Positions 8,489 to 18,829 of a stretch of 64,000 nucleotides of DNA are shown piece after piece. This DNA is from Vulcanimicrobium alpinum (GTDB lineage Bacteria > Vulcanimicrobiota > Vulcanimicrobiia > Vulcanimicrobiales > Vulcanimicrobiaceae), in assembly GCF_027923555.1 (NCBI RefSeq), contig NZ_AP025523.1:1988484-2052483 (forward strand). The letters are read 5' to 3'. The stretch's first letter is position 1. Every line of letters starts with the position of its first letter. A program made the translations under genes and the position numbers. The notes under the pieces are model-generated. The model was given only the letters and a program-made list of their open reading frames with translations. It had not been told where the DNA came from and made no database searches.

Positions 8489-8919
8489 TACGATGCGACC
8501 TCGGCTTCCTGTTCGGCGCGCGTGACGACCTTGGTCGCGATCGGCAGCTTCTGCGCCGCCAGGCGCAGCGCTTCGCGCGCGACCGATTCCGGGACGCCGG
8601 CGAGCTCGAACAGCACGCGGCCCGGACGGACAACGGCGACCCAGAACTCGGGATTGCCCTTACCGGAACCCATGCGGACTTCGGCCGGCTTCTTCGTCAC
8701 CGACTTGTCGGGGAAGATCTTGATCCAGACCTTGCCGCCGCGCTTGATGTGACGGGTCATCGCGATACGCGCCGCTTCGATCTGCCGGTTGGTCATCCAC
8801 ACCGGCTCGAGCGCCTGCAGGCCGTACTCGCCGAACGTCAGGGTGTTGCCGACCAGCGCCTTGCCGCGCATGCGGCCGCGGTGCTGGCGGCGCCACTTCA
8901 CTCGCTTCGGAGTAAGCAT
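8488..8919 (-). CDS. rplP: 50S ribosomal protein L16
   Basis: The 143-residue product starts [20 protein letters not shown]. The [32 protein letters not shown] signature region is intact, including the Arg of the RMGSGKG loop near A-site tRNA. L16 organises the A site and the peptidyl-transferase surroundings. It begins 6 bp after the rpsC stop. Confidence 0.97.
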   Translation of the reverse strand: MLTPKRVKWRRQHRGRMRGKALVGNTLTFGEYGLQALEPVWMTNRQIEAARIAMTRHIKRGGKVWIKIFPDKSVTKKPAEVRMGSGKGNPEFWVAVVRPGRVLFELAGVPESVAREALRLAAQKLPIATKVVTRAEQEAEVAS

Positions 8920-8925
8920 CTCGTT

Positions 8926-9942
<1,017 letters not shown>

Positions 9943-9949
9943 ATGTCCC

Positions 9950-10456
9950 TTACGCCCCCGCTCCGGCGGCAGCAGCGGTCTTCTTCCGGCGCGAAGCGGC
10001 CGGCTTCGACGTCGCGGCCTGCGCTTGGCGCTGGGTGCGCGTCGACAAACCGATCGCCGCGCCCGAGCGCTGCTTCGGCTGGTGTTTGGGCGGCTGCGGT
10101 CCGACCGCGATCGTGACGTGCGAGAGCCGCTTGCGCTTGAACGCCGCGCGCCCTTGTGCACGAGGATCGAGACGCTTGGTGAACCCGCCGCCGGGCCCGC
10201 CGTCGACGGTGATCCGCGTGACGAAGAGCCCATCGGAGCTCATGTCGTGGTTGTTCTCGGCGTTGGCGACCGCGCTGCGCAGCAGCTTCTCGATCGGCTC
10301 CGAGGCGAACACGCCCGAGAACTTCAGGAGCACGAGCGCTTCGCGCACGCTCTTGCCGCGGATCGCGTCGGCGACGCGGCGGAGCTTGCGCGGACCCATG
10401 CGCGCGAACTTCAGGTGCGCGACGGCTTCGGTACGGAGCGTGGCAACGGCGCTCAT
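9950..10456 (-). CDS. rplV: 50S ribosomal protein L22 with basic C-terminal tail
   Basis: The 168-residue protein is longer than the usual 110-115. The core ([31 protein letters not shown], and the beta-hairpin region [30 protein letters not shown]) is normal. From about residue 117 a Pro/Gln/Lys/Ala-rich tail runs to the end ([10 protein letters not shown]). L22 lines the exit tunnel; the macrolide-relevant hairpin is kept. The tail should lie at the solvent side. It sits between rpsS and rpsC as usual. Confidence 0.95.
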   Translation of the reverse strand: MSAVATLRTEAVAHLKFARMGPRKLRRVADAIRGKSVREALVLLKFSGVFASEPIEKLLRSAVANAENNHDMSSDGLFVTRITVDGGPGGGFTKRLDPRAQGRAAFKRKRLSHVTIAVGPQPPKHQPKQRSGAAIGLSTRTQRQAQAATSKPAASRRKKTAAAAGAGA

Positions 10457-10457
10457 G

Positions 10458-10733
10458 TTATTTCACCGCTGCCTTGTCGCCGGCGTGACCCTTGAAGGTC
10501 CGCGTCGGCGAGAACTCGCCGAGCTTGTGCCCGACCATGTTCTCGGTGATGAACACCGGGATGTGCGCCTTGCCGTTGTGCACGGAGATCGTGTGGCCGA
10601 CCATCTGCGGGACGATCGTCGACGCGCGCGACCAGGTCTTGATGACCCGCTTCTCGCGCGTCGAGTTCATCTTCTCGACCTTCGTCATAAGATGATCCGC
10701 AACGAACGGACCCTTTTTGAGTGAACGCCCCAT
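10458..10733 (-). CDS. rpsS: 30S ribosomal protein S19
   Basis: The 91-residue product starts [20 protein letters not shown]. It has the [21 protein letters not shown] segment and the signature [19 protein letters not shown]19 forms a complex with S13 in the 30S head and contacts bridge B1a. It starts 2 bp after the rplB stop. Confidence 0.96.
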   Translation of the reverse strand: MGRSLKKGPFVADHLMTKVEKMNSTREKRVIKTWSRASTIVPQMVGHTISVHNGKAHIPVFITENMVGHKLGEFSPTRTFKGHAGDKAAVK

Positions 10734-10735
10734 GG

Positions 10736-11563
10736 TTACTTGGCCTTCCGCTTGCGGACAATCATCTTGGTCGTGCGCTTGTTGCGGCGCGTCTTTTTGC
10801 CCATCGTCATCTGACCCCAGGGCGTGGTCGGCGGACGTCCCGAGGTGGAACGCGCCTCACCGCCGCCGTGCGGATGGTCGACCGGGTTCATCGCGATGCC
10901 GCGCACCGACGGCCGCTTGCCGAGGTGCCGCTGACGGCCCGCTTTGCCGATCACTTCGTTCTCGTGATCGAGGTTGCCGAGCTGGCCGATCGTCGCGCGG
11001 CAAACGACCATGATCCTGCGGACTTCGCCCGAGGGCATGCGCACCTGCGCGTAGGCGCCTTCCTTGGCCATCAGCTGCGCGGCGCCGCCGGCGGCGCGCA
11101 CGAGCTTCCCGCCTTCGCCCGGCGAAAGTTCGATGTTGTGGATGACCGTGCCGAGCGGAATGTTCGCGAGCGGGAGCGCGTTGCCGGTCTTGATGTCGGC
11201 GGCCGGTCCGGACTCGACGAGATCGCCGACCTTGAGCAGCGCGGGCGCGAGGATGTAGCGCTTCTCGCCGTCGCGGTAGTGCAGCAGCGCCAGGCGCGTC
11301 GTGCGATTGGGATCGTACTCGATCGCCGCGACCTTCGCCGGGATGCCGTCCTTGGTGCGCTTGAAGTCGACGATGCGGTACTGCTTGCGGTACCCGCCGC
11401 CTTTGTGCCGCGTCGTGATGTGGCCGTTGTTGTTGCGGCCCGAGTGCTTCTTCTTGATCTCGAGCAGCGACTTCTCCGGCGCCTTCTTCGAGACTTCGCT
11501 GAAGTCGGCGGTGGTGATGAAGCGGCGCGCGGCGCTGGTCGGTTTGTATTTCTTAACAGCCAT
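10736..11563 (-). CDS. rplB: 50S ribosomal protein L2
   Basis: The 275-residue protein starts [20 protein letters not shown], slightly variant but clearly L2. It has the RNA-binding core ([37 protein letters not shown]) and the C-terminal [20 protein letters not shown] loop. That loop carries the conserved His of the peptidyl-transferase centre and ends in [19 protein letters not shown]. It starts 2 bp after rplW. Confidence 0.97.
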   Translation of the reverse strand: MAVKKYKPTSAARRFITTADFSEVSKKAPEKSLLEIKKKHSGRNNNGHITTRHKGGGYRKQYRIVDFKRTKDGIPAKVAAIEYDPNRTTRLALLHYRDGEKRYILAPALLKVGDLVESGPAADIKTGNALPLANIPLGTVIHNIELSPGEGGKLVRAAGGAAQLMAKEGAYAQVRMPSGEVRRIMVVCRATIGQLGNLDHENEVIGKAGRQRHLGKRPSVRGIAMNPVDHPHGGGEARSTSGRPPTTPWGQMTMGKKTRRNKRTTKMIVRKRKAK

Positions 11564-11565
11564 CG

Positions 11566-11874
11566 TTATTGCTCAAAATAGTTGACGCCGCCCAGTTCGA
11601 TCTTCTGGCCGGGGGCGATGGTGACGATGGCCTTCTTCCAATCCGACTGCGTGCCGGACGAACGGCGGCCGCGGCGGGCGAAGTTCTTACGCTTGCCCAT
11701 CACGTTCACGGTGTTGACGGCGAGGACCGTGACGCCGAAGATCTCGGCGACCGCGGACTTGATCTGCGTCTTGGTGGCGAGCTTGTTCACCTCGAAGGTG
11801 TACTGCTGCTCGGCCGTCCCTGCCATCGACTTCTCGGTGATGAGCGGGGCGATGATGACGTCGCGCGCTTCCAC
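11566..11874 (-). CDS. rplW: 50S ribosomal protein L23
   Basis: The 102-residue protein starts [20 protein letters not shown] and has the [27 protein letters not shown] core and the exit-site loop. L23 is a docking point for trigger factor and SRP at the tunnel exit. The start codon is GTG at 11872-11874, sharing one base with the rplD TAG (TAGTG). Confidence 0.96.
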   Translation of the reverse strand: MEARDVIIAPLITEKSMAGTAEQQYTFEVNKLATKTQIKSAVAEIFGVTVLAVNTVNVMGKRKNFARRGRRSSGTQSDWKKAIVTIAPGQKIELGGVNYFEQ

Positions 11875-12533
11875 TACTTTGACTCCTTGGCGAACTTGCT
11901 CGCGAGCGCGTCGTGCGCGGCGGCCGTGACGACCAGCCTCGCGTAACCGACGACGTCTTTCACGTCGAGCTCACCGGTGTGCGTCACCGCGACGCGCTCG
12001 AGGTTGCGGCCCGCGCGGCGCAGCGACGTGCCGACCGAAGCGAGCTCATCGGTTGCGAACACGACCAGCGTGCGCGCACCGTCCTTCGCCACCTTGGGCG
12101 AACCGAACAGCAGCGTCGCGAACGCTTTGGTCTTGGTGAGGTTCAACGAGGCCGTGTCGAGGACGGTCACGCCGCCCGACTGGTACTTGTCGCTCAGCGC
12201 GGCGATCATCGCGGCGCGGCGTTCTTTCTTGTTGAGACTCGAGACGTACGAGCGCGGCTGCGGGCCGAACACGACGCCGCCGTGTGCCCACTGCGGCGAA
12301 CGGGTCGAACCCTGACGCGCGCGGCCGGTGCCCTTTTGCTTCCACGGTTTCTTGCCGCCGCCGCGGACTTCGTCGCGCTTCTTCGTCTTGTGCGTCCCGG
12401 AGCGGCGGTTCGCGAGCTCGCGGAACACCGCCCGGAAGACCGCGTTGGCCTTGCCGTCGGTCGAACCGCTGAATGCGGCCGGCGTCTCGACGTCGCGCAC
12501 GGCTTTGCCTTGCGTATCGATGACCTGTGCCAT
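11874..12533 (-). CDS. rplD: 50S ribosomal protein L4
   Basis: The 219-residue protein contains the extended tunnel loop (AVFRAVFRELANRRSGTHKTKKRDEVRGGGKKPWKQKGTGRARQGSTRSPQWAHGGVVFGP region, quoted only by landmarks KPWKQKGTGRARQGS and GVVFGP). L4 forms the tunnel constriction with L22, and in E. coli represses the S10 operon by binding its leader. The rplC leader here is about 96 nt, but I could not draw a clear L4 target. The start overlaps the rplC stop by one base (TAATG). Confidence 0.95.
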   Translation of the reverse strand: MAQVIDTQGKAVRDVETPAAFSGSTDGKANAVFRAVFRELANRRSGTHKTKKRDEVRGGGKKPWKQKGTGRARQGSTRSPQWAHGGVVFGPQPRSYVSSLNKKERRAAMIAALSDKYQSGGVTVLDTASLNLTKTKAFATLLFGSPKVAKDGARTLVVFATDELASVGTSLRRAGRNLERVAVTHTGELDVKDVVGYARLVVTAAAHDALASKFAKESK

Positions 12534-13165
12534 TACGCGCTCGCCTTGACTTTGACGGACTGCTGCACGATCACGAGGCCGTTCTTCGGCCCCGGGACGG
12601 GCCCGCGGACCAGCAGCAGGTTGCGTTCCGCGTCGGCGCGGACGACTTCCAGATTCTGATGCGTCACGCGATCGACGCCGTAATGACCCGGACGGCGCGA
12701 GCCGCGGTGGGTGTGGCCCGAGTTGGTATCGCCGTTCGAGGCCGGCTGGCGATGGATCATCGAACCATGGCTGGCGCCGCCGCCCGAGAAGTTCCAGCGC
12801 TTGATGCCGCCGGCGAAGCCGTGGCCTTTCGAGATACCGCAGACGTCGACGCGGTCGCCGGCGGCGAAACCGTCGACGGTGATCGTCGCGCCGACGTCGA
12901 CGCCGTCGATCCCCGTGCGGAACTCGCGGATGTCGCGCTTGGGCGCAACGCCGGCTTTCTTATAATGACCCTGCATCGCTTTGGTGTGGCGCGACGGCTT
13001 GATGTCGCCGAACGCCAGCGCGACGGCTTCGTAGCCGTCGGTTTCCCTGGTCTTCTTTTGCACTACGGTACACGGACCGGCTTGGATCACGGTGACCGGA
13101 ACGCTCCGGCCGTCCTCCGTGAACACGCTGGTCATCCCGACCTTCCGGCCGATGATGTTCTTCAC
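12533..13165 (-). CDS. rplC: 50S ribosomal protein L3
   Basis: The 210-residue product starts at GTG 13163-13165 (VKNIIGRKVGMTSVF), with AGGA about nine bases upstream. The frame is open to 13267, but the extra residues do not resemble L3. The family signature GHGFAGGIKRWNFSGGGASHG and the extended loop near the peptidyl-transferase centre are intact. rpsJ, its normal upstream neighbour, lies 17 kb away, so rplC is now the first gene of its operon and is preceded by its own promoter (13268-13296). Confidence 0.95.
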   Translation of the reverse strand: MKNIIGRKVGMTSVFTEDGRSVPVTVIQAGPCTVVQKKTRETDGYEAVALAFGDIKPSRHTKAMQGHYKKAGVAPKRDIREFRTGIDGVDVGATITVDGFAAGDRVDVCGISKGHGFAGGIKRWNFSGGGASHGSMIHRQPASNGDTNSGHTHRGSRRPGHYGVDRVTHQNLEVVRADAERNLLLVRGPVPGPKNGLVIVQQSVKVKASA

Positions 13166-13267
13166 GTTGATCGTTCCTGCTGGGAAATCCACGGATCCTG
13201 GCGTATCTGCTACGCCTTCCGCCGCGAACGCCAAAACGACGCCCGCGACGCGGACCACAACCGGCAT

Positions 13268-13296
13268 AGTCTACCGGAGTACCGCAAAAACGTCAA
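13268..13296 (-). promoter_or_regulatory. sigma70-type promoter of the rplC operon
   Basis: On the minus strand TTGACG (13296-13291), a 17-base spacer and TAGACT (13273-13268) form a near-consensus promoter. Transcription should start near 13261, leaving a leader of about 96 nt before the rplC GTG. A promoter is needed here because rplC has been parted from rpsJ. The same TTGACG/17-base layout precedes rpsL. No further gene lies in 13166-13342. Confidence 0.6.
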
Positions 13297-13342
13297 GGGT
13301 CACCACGGTGCCTGGCGTCTGACACGGGATCCCTCAATCTCG

Positions 13343-15417
13343 TCAGGCCGGAACGGCCTGCCGGTCGGCGTGATCGTACACACGGTGGGAACGGAGCGCG
13401 CCGACCAGATCGGACTCCGGTTCACGAACTCCGGCGACGGCAAGAAGGCCGAGTGCATTGCCGGCGGCGGCTACGGCTTTTCCGTGCTTGTATGCCTCGG
13501 TGAGGAAATGGACCGCGTCGCCGAGCTGAGCAAGCTCCTCGGCACCGCCGGCGACGAACGCCGCATCAAAACCGACCGACGGCATCGTCACGATGGTGTG
13601 GTCGACGGTGAGTGTCTGGCCGTCCGCAGTTTGCACCGTCCCAAGCCGGGGAGCGAGAACCAGGGCCGTTGCGCCTTTGCTTTCGAGCGCCGCGCGCAGG
13701 TCCGCAACGGCAACGCCGTCAGCGCCGTCGGCAACGAGGATGGCGACTTTGCGGCCGCGGATTCCGTCGGAGGGCTGGTTTGCGAGGCTCAGCGCCGACG
13801 ACGAGTCAGCCCGTGCATTTGCCGCGCCGCGGCCCAATCCGGTGGCCGCAGGCGGGTGCATCCCGAGCTGCTGCGCCACGCGCGAAACCAGCGTGGCATC
13901 GACATTCGCGAGCCGTTCGAGGACCCTGGAACGGATGGCCGGCCGCGTCACCTTGGCGAGCTCGAACGCGAAGGCGTTGACAATGTGCTCTTTTTCCCAA
14001 TCCGCCTGACTGTTCCAGAAGAGCGTCGCCTGTGAGTAGTGGTCGGCGAACGACGAGGCGCGCACTCGTCGCTTGTCGCCCTGCAGGCGTTCGAGATAGC
14101 TTGCGAATCCGCCGCGCTCGATCGGCACTTCCCGCGGCCAATTCTCGCCGATGGAGTTCGGCTCATAATTGACGGTTCCGACCCGGATCTCACTCTGATG
14201 CAACGCGTCCTGCTGGTTGTTCGCGAACGGCAACGGGGGCGATTGATCGGAAGCTGATGGAAGTTGGGGCCGCCCAGCCGGGAGAGCTGCGTGTCGAGAT
14301 ACGAGAAGATACGACCCTGCAGCAGCGGATCGTTGCTGAAGTCGATGCCCGGAACGACGTGGGAGACGCAAAACGCGACCTGCTCGGTCTCCGCGAAGAA
14401 ATTATCGGGATTTCGGTTGAGGGTCATCTTGCCGATGCGCCGCACGGGCACCAGCTCTTCGGGGATCAGCTTCGTCGCGTCGAGAACGTCGAAATCGAAG
14501 CCGTCGGCCTGCGCGTCGTCAAACGTTTGGATTCCTAATTCGAACTCCGGATAGTTGCCCGCCTCGATCGACGACCACAGGTCGGCACGATTGAAGTCGG
14601 GGTTTTTGCCTGCGAGCTTTTGCGCCTCGTCCCAGACGAGAGAGTGAGCTCCGGCAAGCGGCTTCCAGTGAAACTTGACGAACGTCGCCCGCCCTTGACC
14701 ATCGATCAAACGGTAAGTGTGGACTCCGAAGCCCTCCATCATCGCGTAAGAACGGGGAATCGCGCGGTCGGACATCAGCCACAAGAGCATGTGGGTTGAC
14801 TCGGGCGTGAGCGAACAGAAATCCCAAAACGAATCGTGCGCGGAAGACGCCTGGGGAATCTCGTTGTGCGGTTCCGGTTTCACCGCGTGCACGAAATCGG
14901 GAAATTTGATTGCATCCTGGATGAAAAAGACCGGCATGTTGTTGCCGACCAGATCGTAAACTCCCTCATCGGTGTAGAACTTCACCGCGAATCCGCGAAC
15001 GTCGCGCACCGTATCTGCCGAACCCCGCGAACCGCCGACGGTCGAGAAGCGCACGAAGACGGGCGTGTCTCGGGAAGGATCGCAGAGAAACGACGCTCGT
15101 GTCAGTTCGCCGAGCGACTCGTAGACCTTAAAGACGCCGTGCGCCCCCGCACCGCGTGCATGAACGACCCGCTCGGGGATGCGCTCATGATCGAAATGCG
15201 TGATCTTCTCACGCAAAATAAAATCTTCGAGCAGCGTCGGGCCGCGTTCCCCGGCGCGAAGTGAGTTCTGATCGTCGGCGATCGTAACGCCCTGATTGGT
15301 CGTAAGATTCTTGTTCGCCGGATCGACGCGGAACGCGTCGAGATCCGGGCGCGCTGAAGAGCCGCTGGACGCGCCGTTGCGCTTACCGTGCCGATGCCGT
15401 GCCATGATAGTACTCAT
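13343..15417 (-). pseudogene. katE: large-subunit catalase (HPII type), frameshifted
   Basis: One frame (start ATG 15417) gives the catalase core: the distal His motif [16 protein letters not shown], the Asn in [19 protein letters not shown], and the proximal haem Tyr in [18 protein letters not shown]. At about 14235-14239 the reading breaks in a run of five G (C on the gene strand). The second frame continues with [12 protein letters not shown] and ends in a C-terminal DJ-1/PfpI-like domain (KVAILVADGADGVAVADL). Adding one C restores a single protein of about 690 residues, right for clade 2 catalases, which remove hydrogen peroxide. Either it is a true frameshift or a homopolymer undercall; all catalytic residues are intact, which favours the latter. 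Confidence 0.85.
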
Positions 15418-15455
15418 GCCCGCAAAGCCGTGCGCCGAAGCACGGTTACGCGCCT

Positions 15456-15476
15456 GGCGAAACCCCGGCTTTCGCC
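15456..15476 (-). terminator. hairpins between VOC gene and katE
   Basis: The short spacer 15418-15489 holds two perfect hairpins: GGCGAAA/TTTCGCC with a 7-base loop (15456-15476) and CCGTGC/GCACGG with a 6-base loop (15428-15445). They lie downstream of the VOC stop and upstream of katE on the same strand. There is no T-tract, so termination is only a suggestion; they could also belong to the katE 5' leader. Confidence 0.35.
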
Positions 15477-15489
15477 GGACGTCGCGCAG

Positions 15490-15863
15490 CTACGGTGCCG
15501 GTGCAGACACCTTGGTTATTTCCGGTCCGACCGTTCCGTCGCCGCGGTGGTGGAAGATGAAGCCGTTCCCCTCGGAGCCCTTGCCGAAGGCCATCTGGCA
15601 GACCGGCGTGCCGTCGATGTCGATCCCGCGGGCGCGTGCCTCGCGGACGAATGCGTACATGTCGTCGACCGCAAACATCAGGCCGTCGCTGGTCCGGAAC
15701 TCCTGCCCCTTGTAGGCCCCGAACGCCTCCCCGCCGGGAAGACCCATTCGCTGAAGAACTCGGGCATCGTCATCGTCGGCGCCTCGCCGAAGAGGTCCGT
15801 GTAGACCTCGGTGAAGCGTCGGAGATCCTGGGCCCAGTAATACGCGCCGCCGAGCCCCTCCAC
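15490..15863 (-). pseudogene. VOC/glyoxalase-like protein, frameshifted
   Basis: The upstream part reads GLGGAYYWAQDLRRFTEVYT...FSEWVFPAG in one frame. The downstream part reads GEAFGAYKGQEFRTSDGLMF...NGFIFHHRGDG in another. Together they give a single vicinal-oxygen-chelate-like domain of about 125 residues. The break is at a run of four C (15729-15732, G on the gene strand), and one more base would restore it. Start is uncertain; GTG at 15863 is the best candidate, with no good ribosome-binding site. VOC proteins bind a metal and act on small molecules; the substrate is unknown. The 183 bp upstream to nadC hold nothing I can identify. Confidence 0.6.
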
Positions 15864-16046
15864 GCGTGCCGGTATAGTCGGATCCCTCCGTTCGGTTGTG
15901 CAACACGGCCAGTGGTTCGCGCCGACCCCGCGCGGGCGCCTACCTCGCCCTGAAGACCGGCGTGGTCCGCCGTCGGCAACTGACGGCGGGAGTCGCGGCG
16001 TGCGAATGCGCGGCGCACACGCCTTCACGCCGGCTTCATAGCCCGA

Positions 16047-16880
16047 TCAGCCGATATCGAGCCCGAGGTCGAGGATGCGCGCGCTGTGGGTCAGCGCGCC
16101 CGACGAGATCAAATCCACCCCGGTCTCGGCGACGGCCCGCACCGTCGCGGCATCGATCCGCCCCGACGCCTCGAGGAGCGCGCGGCCCGCGGTGCGGCGT
16201 ACCGCTTCGCGCAGATCGCCGACCGCAAAGTTGTCGAGGAGTACGATGTCGGCGCGGGCCGCGAGCGCCTCATCGAGCTGGTCGAGGGTATCGACCTCGA
16301 TCTCGATCTTCACCAGATGCCCGGCGCGGCGGCGCGCCGCCTCGATCGCCGGTGCGATCCCGCCGGCGATCGCCACGTGGTTGTCCTTGATGAGGATCGC
16401 GTCGTCGAGCCCGAACCGGTGATTGGAGCCGCCGCCGTCCCGTACGGCGGCTTTTTCAAGCGCGCGCAGGCCCGGCGTCGTCTTGCGGGTATCGGCGATC
16501 GACACGCGCGTCCCCGCAACCGCGTCGACGAGCCGCGCAGTCGCCGTCGCGATCCCGCTGAGCCGGCACAAGAGATTGAGCGCCGTCCGCTCGCCGGTGA
16601 GGATCGAGCGCAACGGTCCCGTGATGACCACGACCACGCTGCCGGGTTCGACTCGGCCGCCGTCGGGAATGCGCACGGCGACGGCGACCTTCGGATCGAG
16701 GACCGCGAAGGTGCGCTCGAGGGCAAAAACCCCCGAGACCACGCCGGCTTCGCGCGCGACGACCCGCGCGTCTCCGAGCGCGCCGGGAGGTACGATCGCG
16801 TCGGTGGTCAGATCGCCGGCCCGGCTCAGGTCTTCGCGGAGCGCGGCACGCACGACGTCGTCGACCAGCAATGCGATCAC
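16047..16880 (-). CDS. nadC: nicotinate-nucleotide pyrophosphorylase (carboxylating)
   Basis: The 277-residue enzyme turns quinolinate and PRPP into nicotinate mononucleotide, CO2 and PPi. It has the N-terminal AREAGVVSGVFALERTFAVLD sandwich, GERTALNLLCRLSGIAT, the DTRKTTPGLRALEKAAVRDGGGSNHR substrate-binding stretch (with Arg/Lys and His), IKDNHV, and the barrel strand EIEVDTLDQL. The start is GTG, 10 bp after the nadA stop, so nadA-nadC form an operon. nadB (aspartate oxidase) is not in the window. Confidence 0.96.
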   Translation of the reverse strand: MIALLVDDVVRAALREDLSRAGDLTTDAIVPPGALGDARVVAREAGVVSGVFALERTFAVLDPKVAVAVRIPDGGRVEPGSVVVVITGPLRSILTGERTALNLLCRLSGIATATARLVDAVAGTRVSIADTRKTTPGLRALEKAAVRDGGGSNHRFGLDDAILIKDNHVAIAGGIAPAIEAARRRAGHLVKIEIEVDTLDQLDEALAARADIVLLDNFAVGDLREAVRRTAGRALLEASGRIDAATVRAVAETGVDLISSGALTHSARILDLGLDIG

Positions 16881-16890
16881 GACGCGGACT

Positions 16891-17889
16891 TCATGCGATC
16901 GCGATCATCCGTTCTACCGCCGCGAGCGCGCGTACGCGCACCGCTTCGTCGACGACGATTTCATCCTGCAGGGTCTCGAGCGAGCGCAGGATCTTCGGCA
17001 GGGTATTGCGCTTCATGTGCGGACACAGGTTGCACGGCCGCACGAACTCGACGTTCGCGAACTGCGCGGCGACGTTGTCGCTCATCGAGCACTCCGTCAG
17101 CAGCACGACTTTCTGCGGTGCGCGATCCCGCACGAAATCGATCATCGCGGCGGTCGAACCGGCGAAATCGGCGGCGGCGATCACGTCCGGCGGGCACTCG
17201 GGATGCGCGATCACCAGCAGGCCGTCCTCACCCTCGCGCAGCCGATCGACGTCGATCGCGCGGAAGCGTTCGTGCACTTCGCAGCGGCCGTGCCACGAGA
17301 TGATCTCGACCGCCGTCTGCGAGGCGACGTAATGGGCGAGAAACGCGTCGGGGATCAGGATGACGCGCGGCACGCCGAGCGACTCGACGACCTTGACGGC
17401 GTTCGAGGACGTGCAGCAGACGTCCGATTCCGCCTTCACCTCGGCGCTGGTGTTCACGTAGGTGACGACGGGGACGCCGCGATGCTTCGCGCGGAGCATC
17501 CGCACGTCGGCGGCGGTGATCGACTCCGCCAGCGAACAGCCCGCGCGGGCGTCGGGGACGATCACCGTGCGTTCGGGGTTGAGGATCTTCGCCGTCTGGC
17601 CCATGAAGTGCACGCCGCAGACCATGATGACGTCGGCCTCGGCGCGCTGCGCCTCGCGGGCGAGTTGGAGCGAGTCGCCGACGATGTCCGCGACGCCGTG
17701 GAAGATCTCCGGGGTCTGATAGTTGTGCGCCAAGATCACGGCGTTGCGTTCGCGTTTCAGCCGCGCGATCGCATCAACGTACGGCGCGAAGAGCGGCCAT
17801 TCCGCGGCCGGGATCACCGCCTTGGCGCGTTCGTAGACGGGTCGCGTCCGGGCTTCGATCTCGGGGGTGAAGGGAAGCGTGTCGATCAT
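16891..17889 (-). CDS. nadA: quinolinate synthase
   Basis: The 332-residue [4Fe-4S] enzyme condenses iminoaspartate with dihydroxyacetone phosphate to quinolinate. Three pseudo-symmetric domains are visible. Conserved motifs are AHNYQ, VMVCGVHFMGQTAKIL-like, NTSAEVKAESDVCCTSSNA, AHPECPPDV and CNLCPHMKRNTL, which include the three cluster cysteines. Upstream in the same direction lies an NrtR-type regulator (17939-18823). The 49-bp gap between them carries an imperfect inverted repeat that could be its operator. Confidence 0.95.
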   Translation of the reverse strand: MIDTLPFTPEIEARTRPVYERAKAVIPAAEWPLFAPYVDAIARLKRERNAVILAHNYQTPEIFHGVADIVGDSLQLAREAQRAEADVIMVCGVHFMGQTAKILNPERTVIVPDARAGCSLAESITAADVRMLRAKHRGVPVVTYVNTSAEVKAESDVCCTSSNAVKVVESLGVPRVILIPDAFLAHYVASQTAVEIISWHGRCEVHERFRAIDVDRLREGEDGLLVIAHPECPPDVIAAADFAGSTAAMIDFVRDRAPQKVVLLTECSMSDNVAAQFANVEFVRPCNLCPHMKRNTLPKILRSLETLQDEIVVDEAVRVRALAAVERMIAIA

Positions 17890-17908
17890 CGGGACCTCGA
17901 GTTTCTCT

Positions 17909-17932
17909 AACCCTGAGATAAAGCCTCGGGTT
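17909..17932. promoter_or_regulatory. imperfect inverted repeat upstream of nadA
   Basis: AACCCTGAG and CCTCGGGTT face each other across six A/T-rich bases (ATAAAG) in the 49-bp gap between nrtR and nadA, with one mismatch or bulge. The position suits an operator for the neighbouring NrtR-like regulator. The sequence does not match any NrtR consensus I can recall, so this rests only on position and symmetry. Confidence 0.3.
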
Positions 17933-17938
17933 CCGTTC

Positions 17939-18823
17939 CTACCGGATTCCGATCCCGGGATCGGGACGCTCCGCCAGCACGTCGGGACGGAAGCGGTAGA
18001 TCTTCGCGGGTCGGCCGCCGCTCGGGCGGCGCTCCCCCGTCTCCTCGACGATCCCGGAGTCCTCGACGAGCCGCCGGAAGTTGGGGCCGTGCAGGACGCG
18101 GCCCGCGAGCGCTTCGACGGTGTGCTGGAGTTCGCTCAGCGAGAACGCGCCGGGAACCAGCTCGAACACGATCGGCCGGTAGGCGATCTTTCCGCGGATG
18201 CGTCCGATCGCGGTGGCCAGGATGCGCCGATGGTCGAGTTCCATCGGCATGCCGAACGCCGCGTCACGGCCGCCCGCTTCGGCTACCGCCCCGAGTTCGT
18301 AGAGCAGCTCGTACCGCTCGAGCACGGCCTCGTCGTTCCAGGCGGCGCCGTCGATCCCGAACAGCACCCGCGCCCGCTCGCGCAGCGGCGCATCGCCCCG
18401 GCGGGAGCGCGCGCGCACGAACCTCGCCGCCGCTGTGCGCTCCGCGGCGTCGGCGCGCTGGTCTTCCCACGGCAAGTGTGCGTACCAATCGTGCCAGGCC
18501 ACACCCGACGGTGCGGCGTGCGCGGCGTCGACGCCGACGAGCGCGAGATAGCCGACGCTGACCAGACGCGGTCCGCCGGCGGCTTCGCGCGGATCGCGAT
18601 CGCGATCGCCGAACGTGTAGAGCTGCTCGAGATAGCCGACGCGCAAGCCCGTCTGTTCGCCGATCAGCCGCCGCGCCGCAAGCTCGAGCGTGCGATCCGT
18701 CTCCGGCGCGAAATCACCCGACGGCAGACGCGGCGCACCGGCGACCGTGAGGACGCGCGGCGTCTCGCCCGCGACCGAGACGATGACCGCGTCGATCTGC
18801 AGGCGTACGCCGGCGTGCCGCAC
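17939..18823 (-). CDS. nrtR: NrtR-type Nudix transcriptional regulator of NAD synthesis
   Basis: The 294-residue protein has an N-terminal Nudix fold and a C-terminal winged helix (LDHRRILATAIGRIRGKIAY through GRPAKIYRF). This is the NrtR architecture, in which ADP-ribose or related nucleotides release the repressor from DNA. The Nudix box reads RRLIGEQTG where the catalytic form is REUXEEXG, so two of the three key acidic positions are lost. It is probably a sensor and not a hydrolase. It lies just upstream of nadA-nadC on the same strand, which supports control of NAD synthesis. An insertion (about 100-190) separates the domains. Confidence 0.8.
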   Translation of the reverse strand: MRHAGVRLQIDAVIVSVAGETPRVLTVAGAPRLPSGDFAPETDRTLELAARRLIGEQTGLRVGYLEQLYTFGDRDRDPREAAGGPRLVSVGYLALVGVDAAHAAPSGVAWHDWYAHLPWEDQRADAAERTAAARFVRARSRRGDAPLRERARVLFGIDGAAWNDEAVLERYELLYELGAVAEAGGRDAAFGMPMELDHRRILATAIGRIRGKIAYRPIVFELVPGAFSLSELQHTVEALAGRVLHGPNFRRLVEDSGIVEETGERRPSGGRPAKIYRFRPDVLAERPDPGIGIR

Positions 18824-18829
18824 GCGCCG

